Shown: positions 52,660-62,270 of the stretch, piece after piece | Layout of the letters: each line of letters begins with the position of its first letter | Numbering within the stretch: position 1 is the first letter of the stretch | Assembly: GCA_052258065.1 (NCBI GenBank) | Contig: JBQQPY010000002.1 | Coordinates: 558,001 to 622,000 of the forward strand | Source of the DNA: JBQQPY01 sp052258065 | GTDB taxonomy: Bacteria; Pseudomonadota; Gammaproteobacteria; Enterobacterales; Enterobacteriaceae | Length of the DNA stretch: 64,000 bases | Direction of reading: 5' to 3' | Made by a program: the position numbers and the translations under genes | Notes under the pieces: model-generated | What the model was told of the DNA's origin: nothing | What the model saw: the letters and a program-made list of their open reading frames with translations, nothing else | Databases searched by the model: none

Positions 52660-53870
52660 TATATTATTACCCTTACATCGAAAGAAAGAACGCAGATGAA
52701 AGCGTTAGTCAGAAAGTGTAAGCATATTGTAAAGAACTTTATTAATATATTAATTTATAAATTACAATATATTAATTTGATACGTAAAGCGATCGACCGA
52801 TAGAAGGTTAGCTGAGATTTTACAAATAGGCGCCTGCAATATCAATCGGGTTAATTATTGTTTTGTCAAAGAAGAATTTAAGATGGTCATAAGTCGTAAC
52901 CGCGCAAACTAATATAATAACTACATTGTGAATAGCAATACCGTAGCGCATTTAATTGCGGCTAGGCTGCAGCGAGATGCCAGAGAAATACGGATGGTGA
53001 ACCTTGCAGCTGCCTATCGATAAAGCTCTAGAACTGCAATAAGTTAAAATGATCTCGCGTACAACAGGTAGGCACACACTAAAAAAACGAACTGAAGCCG
53101 TGGACGAAAAGCAGCGGGGTTATAACTGCTAAAACCTAATAACGAATTCGTTACAGCCATGCTGAATGCGCTGGATATCTATCGTCGGTTTTATGGCCCG
53201 ATCTATCCGGTTATTTTACAGTATACTATCGCTCATTAATTGATTAGATACACACGCGCGACATTGTCGTTGAAGCCTGGAAAACCTACTTTATAGGACT
53301 ATAAATACAAACGCTGGGTGCCTGCAATGTCTTCATGGCCAGTAAGCTGTTAGTGCGTGCTCGTCTGAGCAAGTCATAGAACGCAGATCGATTATGCTTA
53401 CTTTATCAAAGAATAAAGGAACATATTATCATTGGAAGAAAGAAATCAATCGTTAGTTAGTAAGAGCAAGCATGCGCACAGAAAGTTGTAGATACATTAA
53501 TCTTATTGAATTTTAATAAATTAATCATATGTCTAAAGTGCCTAGCGGCAAGACGTTAACCGAAATTTTATAAATGTCGACCCCATTCTCGGATTCGCCT
53601 GGCTATGCATCCAGCGATGCATCCGTCATTTCTATGGACGAAACCTTTAATTCATTGATTGGACATATACGCATAGCGCTACCATTGAGGCCCGGAAAAC
53701 CTGCTTGGGAGGACTATAAATAACAAAAGGCTATAGTATGTAATGTCTTAAGATCTAGTGCGCCATTGTCGGGTCCGTCACTCAACTCAAGTGACTGAGC
53801 ACAAAAAGCATAGAAAGAGCACAGAAACAGGATTGATTAGACTTACTTTATTACCTGACCACAAACCTTG
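52660..53870 (+). mobile_element. Two consecutive IS630-type B relics
   Basis: The first copy (52660-53425) reads IAARLQRDARE, DKALELQ, VKMISRTT and a broken YRRFYGPIYPVIL. The second (53430-53870) has an internal deletion from its head (GGAAGAAAGAAATCAATCG) to the RQLIGH...LRPGKPAWEDYK region and ends in VTEHKKH. Same orientation. Confidence 0.7.
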
Positions 53871-53889
53871 CTCAGCTATACGGGCTGTA

Positions 53890-54698
53890 TCGGAGGGGGT
53901 AAAGCAAAGATAAATAAGAATTGCATCTTTAGCGTTAATAACTGCTTATACCATCAACTGTATCAGTAAATAAATTATCCACTATCAGGATATTCCATGC
54001 CAGGAGTTAAGGAGTCAGCATCTTTTCTACATAATCAAGGAAGGCATATTATCCGGTCATTGCTCTATCGAGCAACATAGTTGCACTTAATCTAGATGGA
54101 TGTAGACTAATGGTAAGTTTTATCATTTCCTCGTCGGCTCGTCGGATATCAATCCGGCATTATTGACTTTGTCTTCTAAAGCTCTTTAACTTACTAATAT
54201 TTTTCGTTGTTGCTGTTTCGTCAATGAAAATGCCCCTCTCTTGTAAAAACAAGACATTTCTTTAGACTATAATTTTCGTAAATGAATTACATCGTTGCGC
54301 TCTTACTGATTGGCATTTACCGTATTTTTAACCGTTATCATGTGGCGGCGAAAATCGCGATAGAATTGTAAGACTCGCTTGAATTCTAAAAGTACTTTTC
54401 AGGGAGATCTGTATTTTAAATAAGGCTTAAGCACAAGATTCATCAATAAGCGCCAAGATAAAATTAGAATACGTATCAATTTTTAATCCACGATTCGGGT
54501 TTTCTCTAGGTCTAGGATGTAACTTCTGGTCTGACGGAATTGCTTACTCTAACACACCGAAACAGAAGAGTTTATTTTATATCTATGTGCCGCTTCGTCT
54601 TTAGATTTACCTGACTCAATCAATTTGATTATTTACTATCTTCATTCCTCACTTTAATAAAATTCTATTTAGACCTTAGAAAAATTAGCCATAGCATA
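53890..54698 (-). mobile_element. IS630-type A relic fused to the end of cyoE
   Basis: Reverse type A copy with NAG...IFVKI and KLYLLYVDE-like remains. The N-terminal helix-turn-helix (SK.SN.LSQ) is near 54600-54640. Its outer end at about 54698 interrupts the last codons of cyoE. Confidence 0.65.
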
Positions 54699-55556
54699 AG
54701 GCACCATAACGTCGACCGATATCATGACACTCAGCGAGGCAATAGCGACGATCGAAAAGATAAACAGCTTACGCACCCAGATCTTATCATTATTGGCAGA
54801 CCTGTAACCCTGTAACGCCATGCCTAACCACCAAGCGCTGACCGAGATGGCAACAATTAGGTATCTGCAGCCAGCATAACCGCCCAGCGTTAACATCAGC
54901 GTCGCCACCATAAACGCGATAATATACAAAGTAATATGGTGTTTAGTGATTAAAATGCCGCGTTTTATCGGCAAGACCGGAATTGATGCTGCCTGATAAT
55001 CCTAGAAACGAAAGATGGCGATCGCATAAGAATGTGGCATTTGCCATAGGCTAAAAATCAGCAGCAAAATTAACGCACCAGTATCGAATCAGTCGCTAAC
55101 GGCACAGTATCCAATCACCGGCGGCGCGGCTCTGGATAGACTGCCAATAAGCGCACCGTAAACAGATTTTCGCTTCATATACAGGCTGTATAGGCCAACG
55201 TAGATAATAAATCCTATTATGGCCAGCCACATGGCTAGCGGATTGGGCGCCAGATCCAGTATCGCAAAACCAGCAATACCCAGCACTGTAGCGTAAACCA
55301 GACTAACTTTTACAGAAATTAATCCTTTCACCAAGACCCTGTTTTTGGTCCTTTCCATTTTCCAATCAATGTCACGATCAATATAGTTATTAAAAACGCA
55401 ACCCGAGGCAACTACTAGGGATACACCGATCAGCATAGCGAGAAACAGGGAATAGTCGATCTGACCCTTTGCAGCTAATAAAAATCCCCTAATGACAAAA
55501 ATGAGATTACCACCAATAATTCCTTGTTTTGTTACTTGTAGATATTGTTTAATCAT
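54669..55556 (-). pseudogene. cyoE: Protohaem IX farnesyltransferase (haem O synthase), two nonsense codons
   Basis: Makes haem O for cytochrome bo3. The frame aligns with all of E. coli CyoE without indels, including NNYIDRDIDWKMERTKNRV (prenyltransferase motif). However, TGA (55089-55091, after GYCAVSD) and TAG (55002-55004, after AIAIFRF) interrupt it, and the C-terminus is replaced by IS630 sequence after VPYAM. Upstream ATG 15 nt behind cyoD. The first 155 codons could be made but lack the second half of the membrane core. Function very likely lost. Confidence 0.9.
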
Positions 55557-55571
55557 TACCTGTGCGCTCTA

Positions 55572-55904
55572 TTAGTAGCCCATCAAATTGTAGTTGAGGT
55601 GCCATATAATCCACAAGGAGCCGACTACCAAGATTGCGATGATCATCATCGTAAATATAAAGGCTATCAGGCTCCACTGCTGCTCAGACGACGTATTGAG
55701 GTGCAGGAAATATACTAGATGCAGGATAATCTGCACCACGGCGCAAATGACCAGCACCGCTATCAGTGTAGTTTCGGTGGCAGAGCCCTGCATCACGATG
55801 CCGAACGGAATTACCGTTAGGATAATAGAAAGAATAAAACCAATCAAATAGGACTTATGGCTACCGTGGCTGGTACTGGTATGCCCTGCGGATGCATGAC
55901 TCAT
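55572..55904 (-). CDS. cyoD: Cytochrome bo3 oxidase subunit IV
   Basis: Small assembly subunit of the quinol oxidase, 110 residues against 109. Three transmembrane helices (YLIGFILSIILTVIPFGIVM, LIAVLVICAVVQIILHLVYF, IAFIFTMMIIAILVVGSLWI). Start MSHASAGHTS chosen because it overlaps the cyoC stop as TGATG; the open frame continues 79 codons upstream into cyoC without meaning. Intact. Confidence 0.93.
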   Translation of the reverse strand: MSHASAGHTSTSHGSHKSYLIGFILSIILTVIPFGIVMQGSATETTLIAVLVICAVVQIILHLVYFLHLNTSSEQQWSLIAFIFTMMIIAILVVGSLWIIWHLNYNLMGY

Positions 55905-56518
55905 CAAAGTGCCCCCATTAAATACACCACGGTAAAGACGCAAATCCAAACCAGGTCTAGAAAGTGCCAGAATAGGCTCAAGCACTGCAAACGGATTTGG
56001 TTGACTGGAGTCAGACCACGGCAGGAGACCTGAACCATCATTACCAGAATCCAGATAAGGCCGGAGATGATATGCAGACCGTGGGTGCCCACTAGCGTAA
56101 AAAATCCGGAAAGGAAAGCGCTGTGATCCGGGCCATAGCATTCCGCAATCAAGTAATGAAATTCGTACAGCTCCATGCAGATAAAACCAAAACCGAACAG
56201 AAAGGTTAGACCTAGCCAGACGTTGACCCGGCTCTTATCGCCGCGGTACATGGCTAAAATCGCCATACCGTAGGTGATACTGCTAAACAGCAGGAAGAAG
56301 GTTTCAATCAGAACACACGGCAGCTCGAAAATCTCTTTACCCGTGGGTCCGCCCGCCACGCTATTTCTCAGAACGGCATAGGTGGCAAATAGGGTTGCGA
56401 ATAGAATACAGTCGCTCATCAGGTAGAGCCAGAAGCCAAATATTTTGTTAGCTCCTGCATCGTGGTATCCATGCTCGGCATGGTCTGTATCATAATTAAA
56501 TAGAATCTTAGTTGACAT
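55904..56518 (-). CDS. cyoC: Cytochrome bo3 oxidase subunit III
   Basis: Five-helix subunit of the haem-copper oxidase, 204 residues, the E. coli length. Family blocks FGFWLYLMSDCILFATLFAT, HSAFLSGFFTLVGTHGLHI and YFHFVDL-type end (HFLDLVWI) are visible. The ATG lies within the last codons of cyoB (11-nt overlap). Intact. Confidence 0.95.
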   Translation of the reverse strand: MSTKILFNYDTDHAEHGYHDAGANKIFGFWLYLMSDCILFATLFATYAVLRNSVAGGPTGKEIFELPCVLIETFFLLFSSITYGMAILAMYRGDKSRVNVWLGLTFLFGFGFICMELYEFHYLIAECYGPDHSAFLSGFFTLVGTHGLHIISGLIWILVMMVQVSCRGLTPVNQIRLQCLSLFWHFLDLVWICVFTVVYLMGAL

Positions 56519-58501
56519 TCTTCACGCCTGATTCACTGATTTGATCAAAATACCGATTCTCAATACGTTCGATTTCTTCTACCGGCACGTAATAATCCAC
56601 GTTTTCATTGAAGCTCTGGATTATCCAGGTCGCGATCATGCCGACAAACCCGACGATCGCCAGCCACCAGATATGCCAGATTAAGGAAAACCCAAATACC
56701 AAGCTGAAGGCAGCGATAATCACGCCGGCGCAGGTGTTTTTCGGCATATGGATAGACTCATAGGCCAGTGGCTTTTTATAAGCGGTGCCTTCCTCTTTCA
56801 TCTGCCAGAATGCATCAAGCTGATTGTTTACTTCCGGTAAGACGGCGAAGTTATAGAATGGCGGGGGGAGGAAGTCGCCCATTCTAGAGTACGGCCGCCC
56901 CACGGATCACCCGTCATGTCGCGGTTTTTTTCGCGATCGCGCACGCTGACCAGAATCTGGATAACTTGGCACAGGATACCCAGCGCGATAAGCGCAGCAC
57001 CAGCGGCGGCCACCATCAGCAGCGGGTGGAAAACGGGATCGATCTGCTGGCTCAAACGGCGGGTCATCCCCATAAAGCCTAGTACATACAGAGGTATAAA
57101 CGCGATATAGAATCCGATAATCCAGAACCAGAAAGCGCGCCTCCCCCAGGTTTCGTTCAGGGTATAGCCGAAGGCTTTCGGAAACCAGTAGTTCATTGCC
57201 GCAAAGCAGCCAAATACCACGCCACCGATAATGACGTTATGGAAATGGGCAATTAAAAATAGGCTGTTGTGCAGCACGAAGTCGGCGCCCGGCACCGCCA
57301 GCAGCACGCCGGTCATCCCGCCGATAGAGAAGGTGATGATGAAGCCTACGGTCCACAGCATCGCCGAGTTAAACACTACGCGCCCCTGATAAAGAGTGAA
57401 CAGCCAGTTGAAAATCTTTACTCCGGTCGGGATAGCGATAATCATGGTCATTATGCCGAAGAAAGCGTTAACGTTGGCGCCGGACCCCATAGTGAAGAAG
57501 TGATGCAGCCAAACGCAGAACGACAGCACGGTAATGACAATGGTCGCCCATACCAGAGAGGTGTAGCCGAACAAGCGTTTTTTCGAAAAAGCTGCCACCA
57601 CTTCCGAAAAAACACCAAACACCGGCAATACTAGGATATACACTTCCGGGTGACCCCAAGCCCAGAACAGGTTCACGTACATCATCACATTGCCACCCAT
57701 ATCATTCGTAAAGAAATGGGTACCCAAATAGCGATCCAGGGTCAAGAGCGCGATAGTCACGGTTAAAATCGGAAACGCTGCAATGATCAGCACGTTAGTA
57801 CACAGCGCAGTCCAGGTGAAGACAGGCATTTTCATCATCGGCATGCCAGGGGCGCGCATGCGAAGAATGGTGGTCAAGAAATTAATTCCGGTCAGGGTGG
57901 TACCGATACCGGCTATTTGAATACTCCAGATCCAGTAATCCACTCCAACGCCAGGGCTGTACTCTTTTCCTGCTAGCGGAGGATAAGCTACCCAGCCGGT
58001 TTGGGCAAATTCACCCACGCAGAGGGACAGGTTGATAAGGATTGCGCCGACGACGAAGAGCCAGAAACTCAGGGAGTTCAGGAAAGGAAAGGCAACGTCA
58101 CGCGCGCCGATTTGCAGCGGTACCGCTAGGTTCATCAGGCCAACCACAAAGGGCATCGCCATAAAGATTATCATGATGACGCCGTGGACGGTCACCACCT
58201 GATCATAATGATGAGGCGGCAGAAAGCCTGCTTCGCTCGCCGAGGCCAGCGCCTGCTGCAAGCGCATCATTATGGCATCGGTGAAGCCGCGCAGCAACAT
58301 CACAAACGCCATGATTATGTACATAATACCGATTTTCTTATGATCTACCGAGGTGAGCCATTCTTGCCAAAGATATTGCCATTTAGCAAAGTAGCTAATT
58401 GCGGCTACTAGCGCTAGACTAATTACAATGATAGCGGCAACAGTTATCATAATAATCGGTTCATGGTACGGCACTGAATCAAACGTTAATTTTCCAAACA
58501 T
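56508..58501 (-). pseudogene. cyoB: Cytochrome bo3 oxidase subunit I, 1-nt frameshift
   Basis: Catalytic subunit with haem b, haem o3 and CuB. Frame 1 (58501 to 56828, 557 codons) contains all the metal-ligand regions: VHGVIMIIFMAMP, AWGHPEVYILVLP (His, Tyr), VWLHHFFTMG (CuB His pair) and IAHFHNVIIGG. After LEWATSSP it leaves the family sequence. The last 115 codons (PPFYNFAVLPEV to the stop) are in the other frame. The break is a G6 tract at 56863-56868 (C6 in the coding sense) where seven C are needed. Without correction the last two helices are lost. May be a sequencing error, slippage, or true decay. Confidence 0.88.
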
Positions 58502-58506
58502 CGCTA

Positions 58507-59448
58507 TTATTCCTCGGCACCCTCGTAAAAGTGTTTATCTATATCCATATCCATGTCTCTCCTTTCGTCCTTGGAGGTGGCAATTCTCTTGCCCTTTCCC
58601 ATAAATTTTCCGATCACATCTTGGTACAGATTAGATTTAACTCTAGAGAAATACTTGACCGGATGATTCTCGCTCGGCACTGCCAGCTGCTCGTAAGCAT
58701 CCATGGTGCTAAGTATATTAGATGATGCCTTAACTTTCTGAACCCACCCCTCGAAGCTTGCTTCATCCGGCGTGGCAACGGCGGTGAATTTCATACCGGA
58801 AAAACCCTGCCCACTGAAGTTCGATGAAATTCCTTTATAACTTCCCGGCTCGTTGGCGATGAGATGCAAAGTGGCATTCATTCCGGCCATTGCGTAAACC
58901 TGGCCGCCTAACTGGGGAATAAATAAGGAATTCATCACCGAATTGGAGGTAATCTTAAACTCGACCGGAACGTTGGCCGGGAAAGCGATTTCGTTCACTG
59001 TGGCGATACCTTGCTCTGGATAAATGAATAGCCATTTCCAGTCCATCGCAATAACTTGAATCATCAGAGGTTTAATGTCAGACGCAATCGGCTTGCTCGG
59101 ATCCAGCGCCTGGGTCGACTTCCACGTCAGGGTTGCCAGGAAGAGGATGATAAGGATAGGAATCGTCCAAACTACCAGTTCTACCTTTCTAGAATGAGAC
59201 CAGTTGGGGTTATACGTCGCCTTAGTATTTGACGCGCGATATTTGATAGCGAAGACGAATGCCATGATGATAGCGGGTATAACGACAATTAACATCAGCC
59301 CGAGAGCAGTCAGTATTAATGAACGTTGCTCTAGTCCTATCTGTCCCTTTGGATTCATTAAGACCATATCTCTGCAGCCACTAACCAACGCGACAACGTT
59401 AAACAGTGAAAGAGTCCCTAAACTTTTATTATATTTCCTAAATTTCAT
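58507..59448 (-). CDS. cyoA: Cytochrome bo3 oxidase subunit II
   Basis: 313 residues against 315. Lipoprotein signal with Cys25 (ALVSGC). Two transmembrane helices at about 42-66 and 88-108. A periplasmic cupredoxin-like domain without the CuA ligands, as expected for quinol oxidases (VIAMDWKWLFIYPEQGIATV). First gene of the operon, 5 nt before cyoB. Intact. Confidence 0.96.
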   Translation of the reverse strand: MKFRKYNKSLGTLSLFNVVALVSGCRDMVLMNPKGQIGLEQRSLILTALGLMLIVVIPAIIMAFVFAIKYRASNTKATYNPNWSHSRKVELVVWTIPILIILFLATLTWKSTQALDPSKPIASDIKPLMIQVIAMDWKWLFIYPEQGIATVNEIAFPANVPVEFKITSNSVMNSLFIPQLGGQVYAMAGMNATLHLIANEPGSYKGISSNFSGQGFSGMKFTAVATPDEASFEGWVQKVKASSNILSTMDAYEQLAVPSENHPVKYFSRVKSNLYQDVIGKFMGKGKRIATSKDERRDMDMDIDKHFYEGAEE

Positions 59449-59497
59449 CTAACGACCTCAATTAAATTTTCTTTAATGTCGTTTCTTGTATCGAGGC

Positions 59498-59526
59498 ATT
59501 TTACGGAAAGGTTACAGCACTGTAAA
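59498..59526 (-). promoter_or_regulatory. Promoter of the cyo operon with overlapping palindrome
   Basis: On the minus strand TTTACA (59521-59526), a 17-nt spacer and TAAAAT (59498-59503), 50 nt before cyoA. The palindrome TTACAG-TG-CTGTAA (59512-59525) overlaps the -35 box and spacer, a good position for a repressor. The regulator is unknown. Confidence 0.55.
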
Positions 59527-59589
59527 CATGCTTAAGATTACCCAATTATACATTTTGCTCAGCCATATTACTTTCATCCATTCTCGCTT

Positions 59590-60295
59590 ATATTACGCTG
59601 CGACAAAAAATTATCACAATTTTATAGAAAATTAACTCAACAGCTTGAATAATCTCATTCTACAATCATTCAACGGTTCTTTCTGAAGCTTTCTGAGCAG
59701 TCATGTGTTCTTGGGAAACGCCATATTGATAGGATTTAAATACGCTGAACAAGTCGGACGATAAAGAATAAATGCATCTCTAACCTAATAGCTTCTTGTA
59801 CATTATAGACTTTATAAGTAGCCAAATTATCTATTATCACGACATTTCCTGATATAAGTTCAGAAACAAGTAACTGCTCTAAATAAATAAGAAAAATATT
59901 TCGTTTCATTTCTATATCAAGTAGCATCGTTGCACTTAATCCGGAGAGAAGTATGCACGCAGTAAGTATCATTGTTTTTAGTGAGCGCCTAGAACATCCG
60001 TCCCGCATTGTTGACCTCGCCTGCCGCAACCCTTTCTTACTCATATTTGTCGTGATTGTCGTTTTATTAATGAAACAAACTTTTCTAGTGAAAATAGAAC
60101 ATTTCTTAAGACCATGATTTGCGCCTATGAATTGCATCATCAGGTTCTTGTTCAGCATCATATAAGGTCTTTTTTGACCGTTAGTATATGGCAAAAACGC
60201 GGTAAACTGGCAAGGCTTTTTAACTGTTACAAGTACTTTTCAGAGAGGCCTGTATTTCAAACAAGGCTAGATTACAAGACTTATCAATGAACTTC
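59590..60295 (-). mobile_element. IS630-type A relic
   Basis: Minus-strand frame of 152 codons (60194-59736) reads GANHGLKKCSIFTRKVCFIN (ARKHWLKNIIFLPEKAFFID), then FLIYLEQLLVSELISGNVVI followed by IDNLATYKV, the first two DDE blocks. It ends upstream of the cyo promoter. Confidence 0.8.
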
Positions 60296-60304
60296 AGTCT
60301 AAAA

Positions 60305-60530
60305 AGGCGAGACGCCGACCCAGAGAAAATTCGAGATGCTGGAAGCCTGGCTCATTAGGGATACTGATAATGGCTATATAGCGATTAGCAATCATGTGGT
60401 GAATTACGCATCTAAATACAGGTACAGCTCAACGATGGACGTACATTCAACGCTAAGCTTATCGGTAAAGATACGCAATCCGATATTGCACTAGTGTATC
60501 TGATTCACTCCAAAAATCTGACCGAAATAA
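60305..60530 (+). pseudogene. degP: Fragment of periplasmic serine protease DegP/DegQ
   Basis: Lies between two IS630 relics. Across two frames the plus strand reads KFEMLEAWLIRDTDNGYIAI, SNHVV and then IQVQLNDGRTFNAKLIGKDT, QSDIALV, HSKNLTEIK. This is the segment around the catalytic His of E. coli DegP (GYVVTNNHVV, VQLSDGRKFDAKMVGKDP, RSDIALI, PKNLTAIK). About 70 codons remain; Asp and Ser of the triad and the PDZ domains are gone. DegQ cannot be excluded. Confidence 0.75.
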
Positions 60531-60534
60531 AAAA

Positions 60535-61440
60535 TTGTAAGAATATTTCTTGTAAATTAATTCAATAGATTAAGCGATCGCATTCTACAGAAAATCAACG
60601 GTTCTTGCTGCAGCTTTTCTAAGCACTGATTGCATTTTGGAAAATTCGGTCTCGATAGGATTTAAATCCGGTGAATAAGGCGAAAAATAAAAAAGTATTA
60701 TATCTTTAGCCTCAATAGGCTTCTCATGAAAAATTAACTTTATGAGTAGAAAAATTCTATATTATTACCACATTCCTTAGTGCAGTTTAAGGGACAAGTG
60801 CTTGCTCTACATAAACAAGGCAACTGTGTGCATTCATTGCTCTATCAAATAGCATAGTTGCACTTAATCTAGATAGATCTATTCCAGCAGAGAGCATCGT
60901 TGTTTTTCAGTGAGTGTATAGCAATCAGCCCTACATCGTTAATCTCGTCTACTACGGGTCTTTGATCCGCTGATCTTTATCGTTATTGCCGTTTTATCAA
61001 AGATAAAACGCTTCTCTGATAAAAATATGATATTTTTAGGCCATAATTTACAGCAATGCACTACATCGTTGCACCCTTGTTCAGTGGCATCTACGATCTT
61101 TTTAACCGTTATCATGTGATTTTGAAAGAGCCCGATAGAATAGCAAAGCTAGTTTAAATACTGAAAGTGCTTTTCAGGAAGGCCTGTATTTCAGAAAAAG
61201 CTAGATCAGAATATTCATCAAGAAGCCTCAAAAAAATCAGAATACGCATCAATTTTTGAACCGCGATTCAGGTTTCCTCTAAGTTTAGAGCTGTAATTTC
61301 CGATTTCACGAAATCGATTACTCCAACGAGCTGCAGCAGAAGAGCCTATTGATATGTATCCTTCTCTGCATGTACAGAGCTCTACGCTTCAATCAATCCG
61401 ATGATTTGCGATCTTAAGTCTTTTCCTGGATGGGGTATGA
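60535..61440 (-). mobile_element. IS630-type A relic, nearly full length
   Basis: C-terminal end PIETEFSKMQSVLRKAAART (family SPDLNPIE...LRKAAERT) at 60590-60660, the ENVVIIDN block in pieces near 60760-60800, and the N-terminal region up to about 61440. Same orientation as the copy at 59590. Confidence 0.75.
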
Positions 61441-61483
61441 TTTTTTTAAAAATTTAGGTTTTATTTTTATGATTATATTTCAA

Positions 61484-61632
61484 TCGTAACTCAGATTTGT
61501 TGATATTTTTCTATTTTCATAAATAAGAGCGATCTTTTATTGCTTCAATTTTCTATTAAAATAAAAATTTTAAGTATTATTCAGTAGAATAGATATGTGA
61601 TCTTCGTTTTTATCAAGAAATCTGAATCACGA
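61484..61632. repeat. Small element with TCAGATTT/AAATCTGA terminal repeats
   Basis: 149 nt bounded by CTCAGATTTGTTGATA (61490-61505) and TATCAAGAAATCTGA (61611-61625). The 22-nt ends match in 19 positions as inverted repeats. Related to 19496-19647 and 21205-21331. Non-coding. Confidence 0.6.
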
Positions 61633-61644
61633 CCGATATTGCAT

Positions 61645-62265
61645 AGACTGAAATTAAGTTTTATTACCTAATACTGATTTGTGCAACTCTTGATTGTAGA
61701 TAAATTTACACTGATCCAGACATGTAATGAGAAAAATATGATAAAGTACATTATATTTAATGTTTCTCGTTCTTATTTGTTATAAAACAGTCTAACGATC
61801 TATTTATTTTTGAAATAGCAAGCAATTTATTTATCATTTTTTTCAGAGAAATAAAAAAAAGAAAAATCAGATATGGAATGACGACTTAAACGCTTTGTGC
61901 TTTAGTGTTAGCGCTCTCTCCTTGGTGTTATACAAACCTCTTCTATCTCTACATAAACAGTGAACTAGAGAAGATCAAAATATAACAGATCATCTAGTGG
62001 GAGAAACGCGCCTTCTGAAGGAAAACGGCCACTGCTTCCCTGCTAGGCAACATCATATCTATAAACGATTGGGAATACGGCTATGGCCCTAAGTACTATC
62101 TCGTTTTTGCTATTTAGATATGCTTAGTTCAAAGGTCCTAGAGGACTTAGCCAAAGTAGATGCCTGCTCGTTGCTTGCCTAAAGAGCGATCTTGATTTTA
62201 GATATTTCAGTTGCCTGACTATGGAGTCTCATAATGCAGTAATAAATTTATTATCTCTAACTTCT
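61645..62265 (-). mobile_element. IS481 relic interrupted by an AT-rich element
   Basis: 61645-61740 is the IS481 right end in reverse. 61742-61888 is an AT-rich family piece ending AATCAGATATGGAATGACG. 61890-62265 is the IS481 N-terminal half (KHKAFK block, helix-turn-helix near 62120-62180). The middle of the IS481 gene is lost. Confidence 0.65.
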
Positions 62266-62270
62266 TTATT

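Noticed and set aside
54669..55556. Recoding of TGA (as Trp or Sec) to explain the cyoE stop
   Set aside because: The aligned residue is Glu, a TAG also occurs in the same gene, and the 3' end is lost to an IS, so simple decay is the better explanation.
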